NCBI GenBank assembly: GCA_029261395.1
Contig: JAJDBJ010000008.1
Location: 1-64,000, forward strand
Source of the DNA: Nitrospinaceae bacterium
GTDB taxonomy: Bacteria > Nitrospinota > Nitrospinia > Nitrospinales > Nitrospinaceae
Direction of reading: 5' to 3'
DNA: 64,000 bases
The position numbers and the translations under genes were made by a program. The notes beneath the pieces were generated by a model, which was not told the DNA's origin, ran no database searches, and worked only from the letters and a program-made list of their open reading frames with translations. Each line of letters starts with the position of its first letter. Within the stretch, counting starts at the first letter, position 1. This document shows positions 19,361 to 28,457 of this stretch, piece by piece.

Positions 19361-22300
19361 ATGAAGCGGTCATATATTCTTATTTCAATTTTAGTGATGT
19401 CCTCGCTGGGTTTGGGTTGGCTGTACTGGCAGGACCCGGTGCAATTTCGGCAGAATTTTTCCCTGGTGGAGTTGTTTGAGTCTCCGCAGGGTAAGCCTGC
19501 CAGCAAGGATAACAACTATATTACCCATATAGCGCTCTCTCCCGTAGATAAACAGTTCCCCAATGTCCTCCAAACCGCTCCAGAGAATATGCTCAATGCA
19601 GTTCAAACCGCTTATCGGTTGAGTCCCGACAATCGCCTGTTATTGGCCGTGGGTGAAATATATTTTTTGTATACCGGACAAGAACCTGCAAAGGCGGTTG
19701 CCGAATACAGGGGATCGGGCTGGAGGATTCGATATCAAAACCAGGAGGTGGGCACTTTGCCGGAATTGCCCGACTTTCCTGATTTCATGAAGCTGTTGTC
19801 TCAATGGTCCCGCCAGTTGAATGAGCAGTATCCTTTAAATTTAAAGGAGTCTCAAAACGAAAGCTGGAAGCAATCGGTGACCGGTCAACTGGATCGGATA
19901 CTGTTGCCACATGTTCTGTCCGCATTGAAGGAAATCGATTCGCAATGGCAGCAGGGCCAACGCGATCCGGCGTTATTATCCCTGGCGGCGCGCGGTCTGG
20001 CGCTGATGACGCTCCAGTCGTCGGATCGAATGGAAATATTGGACCCGCTACCCGCCAAAGCGCTGGCGATGCTGGCGATGGCGCGTTCGATGACCCGGCA
20101 GGATATGGACTGGGAAGAATCGCTTCTAGCGGAGGTGATGGATTATTCCGCCCATGCCATTCGCTTCGCTAAAAAATTATCCTCTTCAGATCCCCTTCGG
20201 CACTATGTGAACCGCAACGATCCACGTCTCAAAAGTTTGGCTGAATCGGAAAATGCCGACCGATTTCCGCGCTATCTATGGTTGCTCCGACTGGCCAAGC
20301 GGGAAGACTTGCAGGGTTGGTATCAATGGTTGAACACCGGGTTTGGCGACGACTCTGTATCGCTCCCTCTTTTAAAAAGTGGTCTGGACATCGAATCATT
20401 TTTCACCACCCGAAACTTTTCACGGGAAGTGCAGCAGGTTGTTCTTTTAGATCTGGAACGCGAAATTCACGGCCCTTCCAAGAAAGACCCCGGTCTGGAA
20501 ATCCGACACTTTTTATCCAATAGTAAGTACTACACTGTTCTAAACGGACTGCTGGGGTTGGACAATCCGACCATCATTGAACTGATGGAGCGAATGGAAT
20601 CCCGCCTGGAAACCCTTGAGCAGAAGCACAAAGGTCCGTTTCTGACCGCCAACGTCTACAACTCCTATTTCAGCGCGTTCTTCTACACCACGATGTACAT
20701 TGAAGGGCTTTATAATTTGGATTCCCTGGCTTCCCCACAGGGAACCGAGGAGTTTCAAGCGCAATTGAAAGGCCGGATCGAGGTGGCGATCCGGCGGGTC
20801 AAAGCCCTGTTCAAAGTCCTTAAGGACAATGTGTCGACCTTAAAGGGAGCCGGGCCGCTGTCTACGGGGTCGTTTTGGGATTTCAAAAACCAAACGAATA
20901 AAGAACCGGATCGCATCGATGAGTTCGTTATCTGGTACAACCACCTCGCCGAATCAGAGTTCGGCACTCCAAGCGTTCAGCACTTGGCGGACGATATTAT
21001 AAATTTAAAAACTTTTGGTGCCTATCCTTTGTACCGCAGCTTCCAGGAAGCCAAAAGATATTTTAAGCCTACGGATACCGCGTGGTTCATTGCTTTGAAG
21101 CGAATGGCGTATCGGATGGATACCCGACCGTTTCACCGGAATCTGTTGGGTCAAATGTCCCTGTGGTATCTCAATGACTTGAAGTTGTCCGAAAAATTGT
21201 ATCAAAGTATCGTGGCAACCAGCCCCAGTCATTACGACGCCACCGTGGCCAAATACGCTCATTACAAAAATGACAAGAAAATGCTGGCCCGGCTGATGGA
21301 TAATCCCAGTATCAAAATGGAAACTCGATCCAAAGTCGTCGATTATCTGGCCGAACAAAAAAGCGTTAAGCCAAAATTCATATTTAAACAATATGAAAAG
21401 CTGATACGGGAAAACCCAGACGACTGGGATGTCAGCTATGATTACGCCAAATACCTGAACAAAAATAAAAAATATTCAAAGGCCCGCAAGGTCACCCGCA
21501 GTTGGTTGAAAAGGGAGGTGCCGACGCCCGGATTGGAATGGAATGTGTCTAAAGACTTTATTGCTAAAACCTATAATGAAGAAGGCCGCTATAAAGAGGC
21601 TTTGCAAGCGGTTCCCGACAGTTATAAAGGAAGTTCCCTGAGTCTTCGGGGTGAATTATTGGAAAAACTGGGTCGATTGGAAGAAGCCGAAAAGGTTTTT
21701 CGGATACTTCAGACTCGGTATCCCTCCGATTTTTCCAGCGGCTTACCCCTGGTGAAATTTCTTTGGGGCCGTGGTCGATATTCAGAGGCTGGGGATCTGG
21801 TTCTCAAGTCAAACTATACCATCAGTCAGTATCGATGGCGGTTCAGGTTCTGTCCTGCGTTTGTCGAAGTATTTGCAGACAAACCCAGGGAAGAGGCACT
21901 GAAAGCCCTGGCGCCTTTTATTCAGGCAAAGCTTTATTTTGATAAATTGAATAGAATTTCGTATTTGCTGGTAAAGGAAAAAAAATACGAATTGGCTTTT
22001 GAGATCGGAAAGGCTATTGTCCAAATCCCTTCCAATAAAAGCTATATTGCAGTTCACTATTTTGAGGATTACAAAAATTGGAAAGGCGAGAAAGCCGCTC
22101 TGGCCTGGGCCCGAACATTAATTCCCGAGGGCAGAAGAGACGCCAGCTCCCAATACATCTACCAAACTGAGGAATTCGGATTATTGTGGTCCCTGGTGGA
22201 GAAACCCAAGATTGAATATGCCTGGCTGATGCGGGCCGCCGCGTCCCTGCAATACAAAGGATTGAAGAAGAAGGATCGTAAACAATTGATCCAATACTAC

Positions 22301-22585
22301 AAATCCGCCAAGGGGGACTGGGATCTGGCGGGGAAATACCTGCTGGGAATGGTCTCCCAAGAGGAGGTCATCAAACGCTCCAAGCCCGCCTTCACCCGAG
22401 GAGTCTATGCGTTTTACCTGGGCCTGAAGGCCGAAACCGAGGGGCGACTGGAAGAGGCCTCGGACTGGTACCGTGTTTCCATGGAAACGGGTTGGTATCA
22501 GGTGGCCGAATATCACTGGGCCGTACAAAAATTGGAGGAATGGGAAAACCAAAGCCGGTTTCTCGCTCATCTTGACCTTAAATAA
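19361..22585 (+). CDS. Large TPR-containing membrane-anchored protein, 1074 residues
   Basis: The N-terminus is a single membrane anchor or uncleaved signal (YILISILVMSSLGLGWLYW), which would place the remainder in the periplasm. The long body is helical; TPR/SEL-like repeats are clearest in residues 620-1060 (DNPDDWDVSYDYAKYLNKN-type units, SLRGELLEKLGRLEEAEKVF, LGLKAETEGRLEEASDWYRV). The first 600 residues show no known domain. ATG at 19361 is preferred to a TTG five codons upstream. It may be a scaffold for envelope assembly; no partner is evident from the neighbours. Confidence 0.8.
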   Translation: MKRSYILISILVMSSLGLGWLYWQDPVQFRQNFSLVELFESPQGKPASKDNNYITHIALSPVDKQFPNVLQTAPENMLNAVQTAYRLSPDNRLLLAVGEIYFLYTGQEPAKAVAEYRGSGWRIRYQNQEVGTLPELPDFPDFMKLLSQWSRQLNEQYPLNLKESQNESWKQSVTGQLDRILLPHVLSALKEIDSQWQQGQRDPALLSLAARGLALMTLQSSDRMEILDPLPAKALAMLAMARSMTRQDMDWEESLLAEVMDYSAHAIRFAKKLSSSDPLRHYVNRNDPRLKSLAESENADRFPRYLWLLRLAKREDLQGWYQWLNTGFGDDSVSLPLLKSGLDIESFFTTRNFSREVQQVVLLDLEREIHGPSKKDPGLEIRHFLSNSKYYTVLNGLLGLDNPTIIELMERMESRLETLEQKHKGPFLTANVYNSYFSAFFYTTMYIEGLYNLDSLASPQGTEEFQAQLKGRIEVAIRRVKALFKVLKDNVSTLKGAGPLSTGSFWDFKNQTNKEPDRIDEFVIWYNHLAESEFGTPSVQHLADDIINLKTFGAYPLYRSFQEAKRYFKPTDTAWFIALKRMAYRMDTRPFHRNLLGQMSLWYLNDLKLSEKLYQSIVATSPSHYDATVAKYAHYKNDKKMLARLMDNPSIKMETRSKVVDYLAEQKSVKPKFIFKQYEKLIRENPDDWDVSYDYAKYLNKNKKYSKARKVTRSWLKREVPTPGLEWNVSKDFIAKTYNEEGRYKEALQAVPDSYKGSSLSLRGELLEKLGRLEEAEKVFRILQTRYPSDFSSGLPLVKFLWGRGRYSEAGDLVLKSNYTISQYRWRFRFCPAFVEVFADKPREEALKALAPFIQAKLYFDKLNRISYLLVKEKKYELAFEIGKAIVQIPSNKSYIAVHYFEDYKNWKGEKAALAWARTLIPEGRRDASSQYIYQTEEFGLLWSLVEKPKIEYAWLMRAAASLQYKGLKKKDRKQLIQYYKSAKGDWDLAGKYLLGMVSQEEVIKRSKPAFTRGVYAFYLGLKAETEGRLEEASDWYRVSMETGWYQVAEYHWAVQKLEEWENQSRFLAHLDLK

Positions 22586-22712
22586 GCTTTAATTACCGGG
22601 AACACCTCCTCCGCTCTCCGCAACGCCGGAAATGAAGATTCCCCTTGTGCGCACAGCCCAATTCCAATAGAATTTCAATTCTTTGTAATAAACCTAATTC
22701 ATAGAAAGACTT

Positions 22713-24236
22713 ATGATCAAAACATCCGTTAAATTTGACGACGTTCTCAAACATAAAACCGATTGCCTCATTTTACTCAGTCTGGAGACCAAACCGGCAG
22801 GTCTTCTGAAACAAATCGACGGCCTGCTGAATGGCGCGATAACTGCCGCGTTCAAGTCCAAACGCTTCGAGGGCAAACTCAACCAGACTTTCCAGCAAAG
22901 CGTGCGCGGGTTGATAGGCGCGGATTCGATACTTGTCGTAGGTCTGGGCAAATCAAAAGACGTTACGGAAGAGCAAATCCGACAGGCATCCGGCACCGGT
23001 TCCAAAGCGGCTGAAAAATCACGCCACCACAAAATTTCCATTTTCCTGAACGAGGAGGATGCGGGTAAGCTCGCAAAATCCAAAAAATCCCAAACGGGCA
23101 GTCCCGTGGCCGCGGCATTGGTGGAGGGGGCTCAGCTCGGATTGTACCATTTCGACCCATACAAGAGCCTGGACAAGAAGGACCCGCCTTCTCGTATCAA
23201 GGAGATCGTTGTTCTCGCCTCTTCCAAATCCAAAGTGAAGGATTATCAGGCGGGCGTGGGTCAGGCGGAGAAGCTGTGCGAGGCGGTGATGGCCACACGC
23301 GATCTCATGCATCATCCCAGCAACACGGCCACACCGACGTTTTTGGCGAAAGCCGCACAGACGATGGCGCGCAAGCACAAGATCACCTGCAAGATCCTTG
23401 AGAAAAAGGACATGGTCAAACTCAAGATGGGGGCACTACTGGGCGTGGCCAAGGGCAGTCACGAGCCGCCCAAGTTCATCGTCATGGAATACAAAGGCGG
23501 TAAGCCGAAAGACAAGCCGGTGGTGATTGTCGGCAAGGGCGTCACGTTTGATACTGGCGGCATCTCCTTGAAAGGCGGTGCGGGTATGGATGAGATGAAG
23601 TTCGACATGTCCGGCGGCGCGGTGACCATCGGCACCCTGCAAGCGGTGGCCAGTCTGAAGCTGAAGGTCAATGTCGTCGGTATCGTTCCCGCGACCGAAA
23701 ATATGCCGGGAGGTTCGGCCATCAAGCCGGGGGATATCCTCACCGCGTCCAACGGAAAGACCATCGAAGTGTTGAACACCGATGCCGAAGGACGCTTGAT
23801 CCTTGCCGATGCTCTGGTGTACGCGCAACGCTACAAACCGAAAGTGTTGATCGATTTGGCTACCCTGACCGGTGCGGTGATCTCGGCATTGGGGCATCAA
23901 GCCGCGGCGGCCATCGGTACGGATCAGAAACTGATTGGAAAATTGATCGAAAGTGGAGATGCCACCGGCGAGCGGTTGTGGCAACTCCCGTTGTACGAAG
24001 AGTTTGAGAAGGCCACGAAGAGCGACATCGCCGATCTCAAAAATATCACCTCCGGTGGTGTTGGAGCGGGTACGATCACTGGCGCGGCATTTCTGAAACC
24101 GTTCACCGGAGATTTTCCCTGGGCGCATCTCGATATCGCCGGGACCGCCTGGACCTCCGATGAAAAACCGTATGTTCCCAAAGGTGGGTCCGCCTACGGT
24201 GTGCGCCTGCTCATCGACTACCTGAAAAACCTCTGA
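22713..24236 (+). CDS. pepA: Leucyl aminopeptidase, M17 family
   Basis: A 507-residue cytoplasmic zinc/manganese aminopeptidase that removes N-terminal residues from peptides; usually hexameric. The catalytic domain has GKGVTFDTGGISLKGGAGMD, EMKFDMSGGA and the family signature NTDAEGRLILADAL, with SGGVGAGTITGAAFLKPFTG near the end. The N-terminal macro-like domain (residues 1-160) is more divergent, as usual. The next gene starts 3 bp after the stop, so the two are likely co-transcribed. It fits the peptide-use theme of the window. Confidence 0.95.
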   Translation: MIKTSVKFDDVLKHKTDCLILLSLETKPAGLLKQIDGLLNGAITAAFKSKRFEGKLNQTFQQSVRGLIGADSILVVGLGKSKDVTEEQIRQASGTGSKAAEKSRHHKISIFLNEEDAGKLAKSKKSQTGSPVAAALVEGAQLGLYHFDPYKSLDKKDPPSRIKEIVVLASSKSKVKDYQAGVGQAEKLCEAVMATRDLMHHPSNTATPTFLAKAAQTMARKHKITCKILEKKDMVKLKMGALLGVAKGSHEPPKFIVMEYKGGKPKDKPVVIVGKGVTFDTGGISLKGGAGMDEMKFDMSGGAVTIGTLQAVASLKLKVNVVGIVPATENMPGGSAIKPGDILTASNGKTIEVLNTDAEGRLILADALVYAQRYKPKVLIDLATLTGAVISALGHQAAAAIGTDQKLIGKLIESGDATGERLWQLPLYEEFEKATKSDIADLKNITSGGVGAGTITGAAFLKPFTGDFPWAHLDIAGTAWTSDEKPYVPKGGSAYGVRLLIDYLKNL

Positions 24237-24239
24237 CCC

Positions 24240-24722
24240 ATGACTGATACGATCATCATGTTCGTCCACCTGCTGGCCGCGGGAGTGGCGGCGGGAAGCG
24301 GTATTTTCGGTCTGGTCCTGCTGTGGCCCCGCATCTTCGATTCGAAGGGAGACGAAACGCTGGATGAACATTCGGCGGCCTACAAAGTGATCGACTTGTT
24401 GGCGCCAACGGTTTTTACCTGCTTGCTGTTATTGATCGGGTCCGGCGTCTATTACATGATGGAAAATTACACCGAACAGGTCAACCTCAAGGAGGGGTAT
24501 TACAATATCCTCGGCATCAAGCTGATCTTTGTAGTGATGGCATTTTTGCTGAGCCTGTATCAAACCTTTGGTCTGCGTTCCAAAATTGCGCACCTGGACC
24601 TGCGACCGGAAAACCGTCAATGGGTTCGACCCACGCTGGAGAAAATGAAGTATCTGGGCGGCATCACATTGGGGGCCATTGTGTTCGCACTTTTCATGGG
24701 CATCTACCTGACGCGGTATTAG
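24240..24722 (+). CDS. Four-helix membrane protein, CopD/DUF2269-like
   Basis: A 160-residue integral membrane protein with four predicted helices (residues 5-27, 55-75, 92-110, 134-155). The first contains His9 in IIMFVHLLAAGVAAGSGIF, and the helix layout resembles CopD-like or DUF2269 proteins. No metal-binding set is obvious. It follows pepA by 3 bp and probably depends on its promoter. Function unknown. Confidence 0.75.
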   Translation: MTDTIIMFVHLLAAGVAAGSGIFGLVLLWPRIFDSKGDETLDEHSAAYKVIDLLAPTVFTCLLLLIGSGVYYMMENYTEQVNLKEGYYNILGIKLIFVVMAFLLSLYQTFGLRSKIAHLDLRPENRQWVRPTLEKMKYLGGITLGAIVFALFMGIYLTRY

Positions 24723-24888
24723 TAGAGTCCCTCTACCGGTAATTTTAAAGCGTTTGCTGGCGAAAGTAACTAGTCAATCCCGCCATAACGCCATTGAAAA
24801 TTTGCTCCGGCGCTTCGCTGGAAAAGTGACTTGTGCTGGAACCCGAATTTCAGTAATATGCCATTCAAATTCAATAAGGATTTTTGTG

Positions 24889-25167
24889 ATGACAGAACAG
24901 GAATCAACCCCACCTCAACCCGCACCTGAAGAATCGCTGAATGCGGAAATCCTCACGCCTGAAGGCTCGGAAGCCGACTCCTCAACCGAAACGGAAGAAG
25001 AGATCGACCTGAATCATTTGTTTCCGGAAGAGGAGACCGATCTCAATGAGTTGTTTCCTGAGAAGGAAATGCGAACTCTTTTGAAGAAAGTTCAAAGGAA
25101 CCAGAAAGACTTGGGGAAAATGAAGGACCGGTTTTCGGATTCCTTCAGCGAGCCGGACGCGGAATAA
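24889..25167 (+). CDS. Small acidic protein
   Basis: A 92-residue protein, very rich in Glu, Asp and Pro in its first 65 residues (two related LNHLFPEEE/LNELFPEKE units), then a short basic helix. No membrane segment. ATG at 24889 follows AAGGA; the open frame extends upstream without homologous-looking sequence. It converges with the secreted protein gene at 25181. Function unknown. Confidence 0.65.
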   Translation: MTEQESTPPQPAPEESLNAEILTPEGSEADSSTETEEEIDLNHLFPEEETDLNELFPEKEMRTLLKKVQRNQKDLGKMKDRFSDSFSEPDAE

Positions 25168-25180
25168 TTTTCGGCCTCTC

Positions 25181-25618
25181 TCATTTGCACCGGACAAAAA
25201 ATTCCCGTTCTTCCAGAAAGCTGTTATCCAGAAAAACCCGCACTTTCCACTTGCCGTAAAACTTTGCCGCCTCGGCATTGAGATGAGTGGATGCCGCCTG
25301 TTCCTCCACATTTAGAAATTCCAGAGCCAGCCAGCCATTGGTTTCTTTTTGTTGTCCCACAAAATCAAGAAAGCCCTGGTCCTGCAAGGTTCCTTCGGGG
25401 TTGAACCACCGCGCCGTGATGCGGTGCTCGCCGTATACCTTGAGCCAGGTGGTCATCAGATACACCCGCTCCCGGCAATCAAATTCAGTTGCTGTTTTTT
25501 GATCAACCAGACTCTTCACCAGCTTCAAGGTGTAGGAGGGTACATTCACTTCGGTCGCACTTCCCGTCGCAGGGAGCCCAGTTAGTAGCAATAAAAATGT
25601 GATGATTCGCAGAGTCAC
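25181..25618 (-). CDS. Secreted protein of unknown function, GTG start
   Basis: A 145-residue protein with signal peptide (RIITFLLLLTGLPATGSA). The mature domain is mostly beta, containing two Cys residues (FDCRERVYL and VRCK at the very end) that could form a disulfide, and RITARWFNPEGTLQDQGF, reminiscent of domains that measure ligands in the envelope. The start is GTG with no clear ribosome-binding site. It lies 20 bp behind the TPR gene on the same strand, suggesting a two-gene unit. Confidence 0.7.
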   Translation of the reverse strand: MTLRIITFLLLLTGLPATGSATEVNVPSYTLKLVKSLVDQKTATEFDCRERVYLMTTWLKVYGEHRITARWFNPEGTLQDQGFLDFVGQQKETNGWLALEFLNVEEQAASTHLNAEAAKFYGKWKVRVFLDNSFLEEREFFVRCK

Positions 25619-25638
25619 AATATCAAGGGTGCCGGTTG

Positions 25639-26370
25639 TTAATGAATGGCGTAGCCTTCTTCAGCGGAAGATCCACGCAAGGCCTGGGAGTGTTGAGTTT
25701 TAGGCAACCGGTGCAAGCGGTTGAGAACGCCCGTCATCTGTTCCACTCCCATATTATAATGTAGAGTCGCAAAAGTATCCCGCGCATGAGTGAAAGAGTC
25801 GATGGCCTCGGGAATCCGGTTTGCCTTCCAGTACATGTGTCCCATCCCTTCATGAACGCTTCCCGCAACGCGGTTGGGTTTACCGTCTTTCAATAAGCCC
25901 AGGGACTCGGAATATCGTTTTTCAGCTTCCTGAAAGTTTTCGTATTTCATGTGAAGATCGGCTATTTCCTTGATGGAGTCGGCCTGTCCCAGCAGGTTGG
26001 CAGTCTGCGCATGATACCGGGCGGCGAGCAGATAATGCTTCTCCGCCTCTTTCGGATTGCTGGCCCAGGCATATAAGTCAGCCAACGAATTATGAGTGGT
26101 GGCGACGCGGTGAACATCCTTGCGCTCTTCGTAAATGGCGATGGCCTTGCGGTAATTGTCCACCCCTTGAGGGAATTCGCGATAGAAGTAATTTTCTGAT
26201 GCTTTTTGGATGTAAGAAGCGGCGATGTCTTCCGGTTCGGGATAGGGGTTGAGGGGGTTGTCCGTCAACACCGGCAGATGCTTTTCCGGGATGATCAGAA
26301 ACGGCATCGCCACCAACAAAGCGAAACCCGCGAACAGCATCAACCCTTTTTTGTTCCAGAACCTTTTCAT
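25639..26370 (-). CDS. Membrane-anchored TPR protein
   Basis: A 243-residue protein with an N-terminal membrane helix (LMLFAGFALLVAMPFLIIP) after a basic start, then four to five TPR-like units: YFYREFPQGVDNYRKAIAIY, RVATTHNSLADLYAWASNPK, EAEKHYLLAARYHAQTANLL and RIPEAIDSFTHARDTFATL. The repeats should face the periplasm and mediate protein contacts. It is upstream of the small secreted-protein gene with a 20-bp gap. Confidence 0.8.
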   Translation of the reverse strand: MKRFWNKKGLMLFAGFALLVAMPFLIIPEKHLPVLTDNPLNPYPEPEDIAASYIQKASENYFYREFPQGVDNYRKAIAIYEERKDVHRVATTHNSLADLYAWASNPKEAEKHYLLAARYHAQTANLLGQADSIKEIADLHMKYENFQEAEKRYSESLGLLKDGKPNRVAGSVHEGMGHMYWKANRIPEAIDSFTHARDTFATLHYNMGVEQMTGVLNRLHRLPKTQHSQALRGSSAEEGYAIH

Positions 26371-26485
26371 AAAGACCGAAGTGGAATATTTGATAAACAG
26401 GAAATCATGACGTTCCCATTCACCGCTTGATTATACCCCAGGCCGATTCAGAGGGATCAACTATTCATTCGAGGTCAGGGTAGTT

Positions 26486-27487
26486 TCAGGAAGGGACGCG
26501 GGCGACACGCAAGCCCCGCGCTACAAACTTAAAATTCAACACGTTGCCGCCGTGTTTCTGCAGGGCCTGGATGACGTCTTCCCGTTTTTTTGGAGGGACA
26601 AAGAAGGCAACACAGCCACCACCACCGGCACCGCAGACTTTCGCGGCCAGGGCGCCTTTGTTTTTCGCGGCGAGGACCATGCGGTCCATCTTGGACGTGC
26701 TGATTCCCGGCGCCAGCGCTTTGCGGGCTTTCCATTCCTCGTTGAACCAATGATCAAACCGTGTCAGCTTGCCTTGCGCTAACAGTTTTTCCATGTGGCG
26801 CGCCACCTCGGCGATGCGTGACAAGCTTTTCAGCGTCTTCGCGTTGCCGTCGATAGTTTTCTTGTACACCGACCAGTTGTTGATGCCGGAGTGATGCGGC
26901 TGGCCCGTGTAGCACAGAACGAATCGCTGGTTGAGATCTTTGAGGTCCATCGGCAGTTGCCGCCGTTCGGTTTTCACTATTCCGGGTTGAATGGACTGCA
27001 CCCCGCCGAACATGGCGGAATAATAATCCTGGGTCCCGGCGGGCACGTCGATCACCTGGGTTTCGACGTTCTTGGCGATTTCGATCATCTGCTCACGGCT
27101 GTACCGTCTCTTGGTGAACAAATTGAGTGCGCCGTTCAACGCAATGTTCAACGCCGAGGAGCCACCGATGCCCGATCCCGCCGGAGCCTCACAGTGTGTG
27201 ACCATGTGCAAGCCGGTTTTCGGTTGGTAAAACCGGATCAGCTTGATGAGCAAGACCAAAGGGTGTTTGTCGGGTAGAGCGGCGAGATTCCGAAATTTTG
27301 CCTTGCTTCCCAGATCACGGGATTCGATGACGATCGCTTTATCCTGCCGGGCGGTCAGCTCCACCGTGGCGTATAAATTGATCGCGGCGTTCAGAGTCGG
27401 GGGATTATCAAAAAAGAGATGGAGCGGCCACAGGTCGAGTGTGCCGCCAGCCAGATCGATTCGCGTGGGAGCTGAGCTTCGGATCAT
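26486..27487 (-). CDS. GHMP-family sugar kinase (HddA-like)
   Basis: A 333-residue cytoplasmic kinase. GHMP motifs: PTRIDLAGGTLDLWP (substrate region), APAGSGIGGSSALNIAL (phosphate-binding loop, about residues 98-115) and VCGAGGGGCVAFF near residue 285. The APTRIDLAGG start is typical of D-glycero-D-manno-heptose-7-phosphate kinases and related enzymes that feed heptose into LPS or S-layer glycans; a fucokinase-like role is the main alternative. The nearby heptosyltransferase (2.7 kb) is consistent with heptose use, but the genes are not linked. Confidence 0.85.
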   Translation of the reverse strand: MIRSSAPTRIDLAGGTLDLWPLHLFFDNPPTLNAAINLYATVELTARQDKAIVIESRDLGSKAKFRNLAALPDKHPLVLLIKLIRFYQPKTGLHMVTHCEAPAGSGIGGSSALNIALNGALNLFTKRRYSREQMIEIAKNVETQVIDVPAGTQDYYSAMFGGVQSIQPGIVKTERRQLPMDLKDLNQRFVLCYTGQPHHSGINNWSVYKKTIDGNAKTLKSLSRIAEVARHMEKLLAQGKLTRFDHWFNEEWKARKALAPGISTSKMDRMVLAAKNKGALAAKVCGAGGGGCVAFFVPPKKREDVIQALQKHGGNVLNFKFVARGLRVARVPS

Positions 27488-27515
27488 GTTTACTCAAAAG
27501 GTAGGTGGGAATAAG

Positions 27516-28169
27516 TTAGATTTTATCTTTGTCTTCTTCTTCTTCAACGCCATTCCCGGCTTCCAGTTTTTTTACCTTGGCGTTCAATTTATCCATCAAC
27601 ACATCGAAGGAATCATTATGGATCACCTTGCCGAACTGGGACCGGTAATTCTTGATCAAGCTCACTCCTTCAACAACGATATCGTACACCAGCCACTCGT
27701 TCGGGCCCTCGATTAATTTGTAATCGACGTTGATCAAATCGTTTTTGCGCACCACCTCGGTTTTAACCATGGCGTATTTGCCTTTGACGATTTCATCAAC
27801 ATAATTGATTTTTTCGTCCGAGTAGTTTTCGAGTTTGTTGGCATAGGAATTTTCCAAAAGCTTGCCGAATACATCGACAAAGGCTCTTCGTTCCTCGGGT
27901 TTGATCTTCTTCCAGTGCTTGTTCCCGAGAGACCGTTTGCCCATTTCCAGGAAGTTGAACTTGGGAAAGATGATATCCTTCATTTTAGACCGCCGGGTTG
28001 TGCGATCATCTTTGTACTGTGGGTCGGTCACTACCGTGATCACCTGATCGATGGTGGCTCTCAGTCCTTCGGTAATTCCTGAGGCTTGAGCCGCTTTCCC
28101 GGCTCCCAGAATCAACACCAACGAAAATCCGATAATCGACAATCGGTTTCGAAAAAATATTTTTTTCAT
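27516..28169 (-). CDS. mlaC: MlaC/Ttg2D-family periplasmic phospholipid carrier
   Basis: A 217-residue exported protein: signal peptide (LSIIGFSLVLILGAG, cleavage near AQAS), then the Tol_Tol_Ttg2 fold with ITVVTDPQYKD, IIFPKFNFLEMGKRSLGNKHW and an end region EWLVYDIVVEGVSLIKNYRSQF, a hallmark of MlaC. It should carry phospholipids between membranes. Start at 28169 follows an AAGGA site. The other Mla components (ATPase, permease, MlaD) are not in this neighbourhood. The C-terminus adds an acidic tail (EEEEDKD). Confidence 0.88.
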   Translation of the reverse strand: MKKIFFRNRLSIIGFSLVLILGAGKAAQASGITEGLRATIDQVITVVTDPQYKDDRTTRRSKMKDIIFPKFNFLEMGKRSLGNKHWKKIKPEERRAFVDVFGKLLENSYANKLENYSDEKINYVDEIVKGKYAMVKTEVVRKNDLINVDYKLIEGPNEWLVYDIVVEGVSLIKNYRSQFGKVIHNDSFDVLMDKLNAKVKKLEAGNGVEEEEDKDKI

Positions 28170-28457
28170 GGTCGATCCTTCCATGATAGACATTGACAGA
28201 GGTTGAATTTCGCCGAATGGGAGTTGATTAAGCAGAGGCAGGAACAAGGCCCTCCCAAGCTCCCGTATTCTTGAACAATTTATTGTAAAGCAAGGGATTA
28301 AAAATTACATAAAAATTTTCAGGTGCTCGGAAACGCCGCGGTCTTCTTCGCTATCCGATTCCTGAAATCAACCGGTTTGCGCTTGTTTCCAGACTCAGAT
28401 TTATATACAGTCATCATTCCTGAATGATCAAATAAACATCTCAATCTGGAAAGTTCC

